A DNA stretch of 64,000 nucleotides, from assembly GCF_029168945.1 (NCBI RefSeq), contig NC_083602.1, positions 66,794,600 through 66,858,599 on the forward strand, given 5' to 3'. This document shows positions 59,801-64,000 of the stretch, piece by piece. The stretch is from Cannabis sativa. Lineage: Eukaryota > Streptophyta > Magnoliopsida > Rosales > Cannabaceae. A program made the translations under genes and the position numbers. The notes beneath the pieces were generated by a model. That model worked only from the letters and a program-made list of their open reading frames with translations, was not told where the DNA came from and did not search any database. How positions within the stretch are numbered: the stretch's first letter is position 1; the number at the start of each line of letters is the position of its first letter.

Positions 59801-61400
59801 TCCAGATTTATTTTTTATTTTAATATGCATTTTTCGAAAATTGTATTCTTATATACTTTAATTTTTCGAAATGCAATATATATTTATAGAAAATTATATT
59901 TGAGTTGTAAATTAATTTAAATTAATTTTCTAACAACTTAAATTGAATATTTTTCTAAATATTTATTGGAAATTATTACTAAGATGGAAATAATTCATGT
60001 TATTTTCATATCCATCTAAGTAAAATTTATAAATATTAAATTAAAATTTATATTTGGAATTTTTCATTCTAAATTGGAAATTTTAATTAAATAAATATAT
60101 ATTTAAAATAAATAGAATAAATAAAGAGAATCAAAGAAAATACAACTCACTTTAAATAATGAGCTTGATTATTATTAAGAAATTCGATCTCCATTGTTGG
60201 TCTTACAAAAGTTAAATGTTTTCAATATAACCTCGAGACGCTAGACTTCGTCCCCCTATGGATGGTTATTCGTTGAACGCATTTAACACCGTAAGATTTC
60301 ATTTGATAAGTGTTTTGTAAGTTTTCGTCTCTATTAGACTCTCCCCTACGGTGACTACTTAGAGATAAACTTATGAAACATGAAACAATGGTAGAAGCTC
60401 ATAAAATGAGAATAACCTTGACTCTCGCCTACCGGGACAACGTTGGATTCTTATTTTGATCGAATAAAAGGTTGCTAGAATGGTTTTTATTTTAGATGAG
60501 CTGACAACTCTATTCAATAAATGATGCTTTGACTCTCGCCTACCGGGACACTGTATCAGTTTATTGAAAACCTTGGAAATTATTTAGGATTGTATGTTTT
60601 AGTATTTTCACTAGTCATTCCTACTTGCTATATGTTTATAATTTCTGAATTGTGTATGAATTTATATTGAACCATGTTAATTTCTGTTATTAAGTTGTAG
60701 TTTAATTTTGAATCTTCATTGTTGGTCTAACATGTTTGTTTATCTAATGAGATAAATCCCTAGTGGATTTTCACCATTAGACATACATAATAGTGTAAGA
60801 TCTCAAAAGATAAATATTGTATATGCGACATCTAGCTGTTCATCAATTGATGACACCTTAGACTAGTATTTTTACGATATGAAACAAGAAGATAGTATAA
60901 ATAAGATTACTTTGACTTTCGCTAATCGAAGCATCGTTGGATTCTTATTTATAAACGAAATTATCCTAATTCCTCTTAGCTTATTCATTTTGAATTAGCT
61001 TCAAAACATATCATTGGATGAATGGTCTATAAATCATTTCATGTCATTCTATATTTTCTCTTAAGAAATTAAATGACGCTTATGATTATAATCCCGAAAT
61101 TCTATTCCCAATTGATATAAATCCTCAATCTTAGAAATCTCCTACTTGTATGGGCAAATCAGACTTAGAGTTATATTAGTAGTGCTGGTCCAAGATAGAA
61201 TTACTCATTATATTTGGTATAAATTTAAGTCTTTGACTTTAATTTTAGATTCCAAATAGAAATTTTCTTATATTTCTAATTCCAGAATACAATACAGTTA
61301 CACTTTCTCAAGTGTTTATATCCATCTTCTATTAATGGATTAAAGCGTATGGAATATGAGTTAGGTGATTCTGTGACTGTGGATCCACTTGCAGTATTCT
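56890..61400 (+). other. E2 AT-rich non-coding leader
   Basis: It opens with the primer-binding variant ACTGGCCTCAGAGCCATGG. It is homologous along its length to the E1 leader, including the AAGATATTTATAATATC palindromes (expanded by one more unit near 57475-57560) and two GACTCTCGCCTACCGGG copies (60418-60435, 60532-60550). It has no gag and no ORF of note. Confidence 0.65.
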
Positions 61401-63370
61401 AAGAATTCTTTGATGTAACTAAACCTATGTCATCAATAGACACTACCACATTTTTTTATCTATGGCATTTGTATCTTGTTCATAATGGATTTGACAAGAT
61501 CAATCTCTGCAAAGAGTTAATATGCCTATATCCACTGAAAGTAGTTCATCTCATTCGCAGATGGATGTACATTCAGGGGTGGATATGAGTTTTTCGTTTT
61601 ATTCTTAAAACGATAACTCTACATTATACCTTATGCAAAGAAATTTGAAATGTTTGAAAAATTTCATTAATTTCTAGCAATGGTTAAACACCATTAAGGT
61701 ATGTGGTTAAAGATCTTGCGAACTGATAGGGGTGGAGAAATAGTTAGTAGATATGCAGTTCAAAGATCATTAAATTGATTTTTGAATTATATCCAAACTT
61801 ACCTCCCGTAAATTTCGAGTTGCATATTGATGATTAGTTACTAGTCGTTGCCTAATTCCTTCTATGGTAATACAATTTCAGAATGATGTAATGGTTGTAT
61901 ACTTAATGTAAATCATTACTATATTCATGGATGACCTAATCAAAATCTTAAGAAAAGCTAGAACTGTTAACCATGGTTTGTTAGCTATTCTAAGTGATTA
62001 GGGGTGGACCATCCCAATGTCAATAGATAAGAAAGTGTTTGTTCAAACAAATACTACTTTTCTAAGAAAATGACTAAGTCTGAAAAACAAGTAGCAAATA
62101 AAGGAGATATTTAATTCTTGATTCCAAAAGTGTTCTATCATCTTATATAATATATGATGATCCCACTGCCTCTGTTGTCTTGTCACAACCAAAGAGGTAA
62201 TACCATTTAGTTTTCTTCGACATAATTCACAGTACCTTGTCGTAGTGGGAGAGTTTCTAGGAACTCACCTTCTTATGACTTGGGAGACACAAGTGATTAA
62301 AATCCATTGTGAGTTTAAACAAGTAATGGATTGTCAAGATAAGAAACTAAGAAGAAAGCCAATAGAACTATGGTTTAATCCATTCACATGGAATAACCTA
62401 AAGTTTTCTATTACAAGGACATAAAAGGAAATTTTTGTTTATAAGTCCATTCAATAGACTTAACAAAACTTCCTGTTCCTAGCATTATAGGTTTGAGTTT
62501 ATCTAAACCTATGGCTTATGGTATACCTGGTAATTACTTACTCTAATGCAAGCAACTTACTTTAGTAAGATGCTGAAGCATTTTCTTTCTAATGGCAATC
62601 TATAGAAGCTTCACAACTTCTTAGGTATAGATTTTATTTATCTAAGGAAAAGTCTTGACTATTCCAGAAAAGATAAAGCCATGAAAGAATTTCTTACATC
62701 AACAGTGAGAGGTCTTAGATATGCTTTTGTATGCCTTAGACCAGACACCTGCTGTTGAGTGGGAGTAATGAGTAGGTATCAGATTAATCCAGGAGAAGAA
62801 CATTGGAAGACAATCAAGTAAATCCTAAGATAAAGAAGAGGAACTATATGTTAGTCTATAAGGGTGTGTTTAAAACTCTTAGACTACACCATATCAGATT
62901 TCGAAATTTGCCTATGTGCTAGTAAATATTTCTGATAAGATGGTGGTTACTCTGGGGGTGGAATAGTGATTTTGGAGAAGTGTAAAAACCTATCTGAAGT
63001 CTCTAGGTCTACCAGAGAGAGACTGAATGTTAAAGCTGCAGGAAAGGTACTTATTCAGTCTAAGGAAAGTTCTATACATCTTTGGCACCATTCCAAATTG
63101 CCTTAAACTACTAGTGTTAATTTCCTGATTAACCAAAAGTAGTTGCCAAAGATATAGAATCCAGTATCCCAAGAGAGTAAACATATAGAGAGGAATTTCA
63201 CATTATCAATGATTTTGTGATTAAGGAAGAGTAATAGTGGAGAAAAGGTTGTGGTTAATTCAACCTTTCAGATCCTATTACGAGGAGTTTACTACTACTA
63301 CACTTGATTTGCATATCAAGGTGTTGAGATTATTTGAAACGCACTTTTTGTTTTATATTAGTGCAAGTGG
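61400..63370 (+). pseudogene. E2 pol remnant
   Basis: The same copia pieces as in E1 occur in the same order: a GAG-pre finger around 61455-61500, the DRGGE block near 61722-61742, RNase H blocks at about 62710-62820 and the HIERNF piece near 63185. The RT core is again missing. Frames are broken at mostly the same points as in E1. Confidence 0.8.
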
Positions 63371-63375
63371 GAGTT

Positions 63376-64000
63376 TGTTGGGTTTTATGCCCTAAATAAA
63401 ACTCATTTCAATATAATCAGATTTGTTTATTAATATAGATCAGAAATAACATTTAATGTTGCATGGTTCACATGATTTATTTCATGATTATATGTACATA
63501 ATGTATAAATTCATCGAAACCCTTTTCACATACTTAATCCCGTTTATTGTGCCGTCAACACATTGGAAAGTAAACATGACTATGTGAATAAAGTTTCCTA
63601 GATTTATCAGACACAGGGTTTTACTGATATGATAATCTACAACAAGAGTTTACTTGTATTTGGAGAAATACTATGTTCTTTCCAGAACATTGGTTAAAGT
63701 AAAGCTCAGGTTGGATGCATGGAGTATGCATCGGAAGGGACCGATATTGAACTTTGACTTAGATTTATTAAACTTACCGTAATATCTATTCAAGTCAATA
63801 TCGCCTAGTTGATCCTAGATCAAATGATCTTAATCCTGATATGATTAGGCTCAATCTTGAAAGGCTATTCGTGTTCTTTGATTTGTTAGTTAAGCCTACT
63901 TTTAGGTCAGGGTGATACGTACATTTTGGGAACACGGTAGTGCAATTGAGTGGGAGCGCTATCATAAACATGGAATCTGTAGCTTCTATCTGGCGAATAG
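63376..64000 (+). repeat. E2 3' LTR, first 625 bp
   Basis: It starts TGTTGGGTTTTATGCCC after the polypurine tract and is cut by the window end. Confidence 0.94.

Larger units (their letters stand above)
54999..64000 (+). mobile_element. E2: E-family copia element, runs off the window
   Basis: The 5' LTR (54999-56889, 1,891 bp) and the first 625 bp of the 3' LTR (from 63376) nearly match each other and E1. Internal length is 6,486 bp. The order is the same as E1: primer-binding variant at 56890, AT-rich leader, decayed pol, polypurine tract. The base quintet before the insertion is TTATG; the far end lies outside, so the duplication cannot be checked. Confidence 0.94.

Overview
This is a gene-poor, AT-rich stretch of a flowering-plant nuclear genome, almost certainly a eudicot. 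Cannabaceae or a related Rosales family is only a guess from the style of the repeats. I recognise no host protein-coding gene, rRNA, functional tRNA or CRISPR. Nearly everything that can be named is a transposable element, and much of it is nested. All calls come from reading the bases: paired ends, target-site duplications (TSDs), primer-binding sites and decayed protein motifs.

Layout. 1-786: end of a Ty3/gypsy-like LTR. 787-3545: two copies of an AT-rich repeat, split by two non-autonomous CACTA transposons with matching TSDs (AAT and GAC). 3546-6786: intergenic, with a small GC-rich patch of CACGTG boxes. 6787-8275: internally deleted Ty1/copia element with 164-bp LTRs and TSD AAGTG. 8276-11028: microsatellite, a hAT-like element carrying a tRNA-like SINE head, and a degenerate hexamer minisatellite. 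11029-14790: a copia-type LTR relic abutting an L1-type LINE that kept its 5' half. 16044-17458: Mutator-like element with about 500-bp inverted arms and a 9-bp TSD.

19255-35649: an LTR fragment, then a decayed copia element on the minus strand (copia A). Its gag is split by a solo LTR (TSD CTAAA), which is itself split by a complete 10.2-kb copia element, E1 (24598-34779, TSD ATGCG). 36250-53213: a Ty3/gypsy element of Tat type on the minus strand (D). Its reverse transcriptase is split by an Athila-type non-autonomous element, B (41012-52264, TSD ATGCC), which is split by a second Athila-type element, C (43064-49395, TSD TTAGG). C carries an intact 793-codon gag-protease ORF. 53214-54998: a fragment (E3) of the same family as E1, whose LTR is interrupted by another young member, E2 (54999 to beyond the window end).

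The most interesting signals are three. First, the E family: three copies share the same ruined pol, with no RT core found, yet two have well-matched LTRs, so it looks like a long-lived parasite mobilised in trans. E1 and E2 both landed in an E-family LTR within about 45 bp of the same relative position. Second, the gag-only pair B and C share a module at the end of gag: a consensus splice donor, a hairpin and a second polypurine tract. Third, an antisense ORF with its own promoter-like and 3'-end-like signals lies between pol and the 3' LTR of Tat element D.
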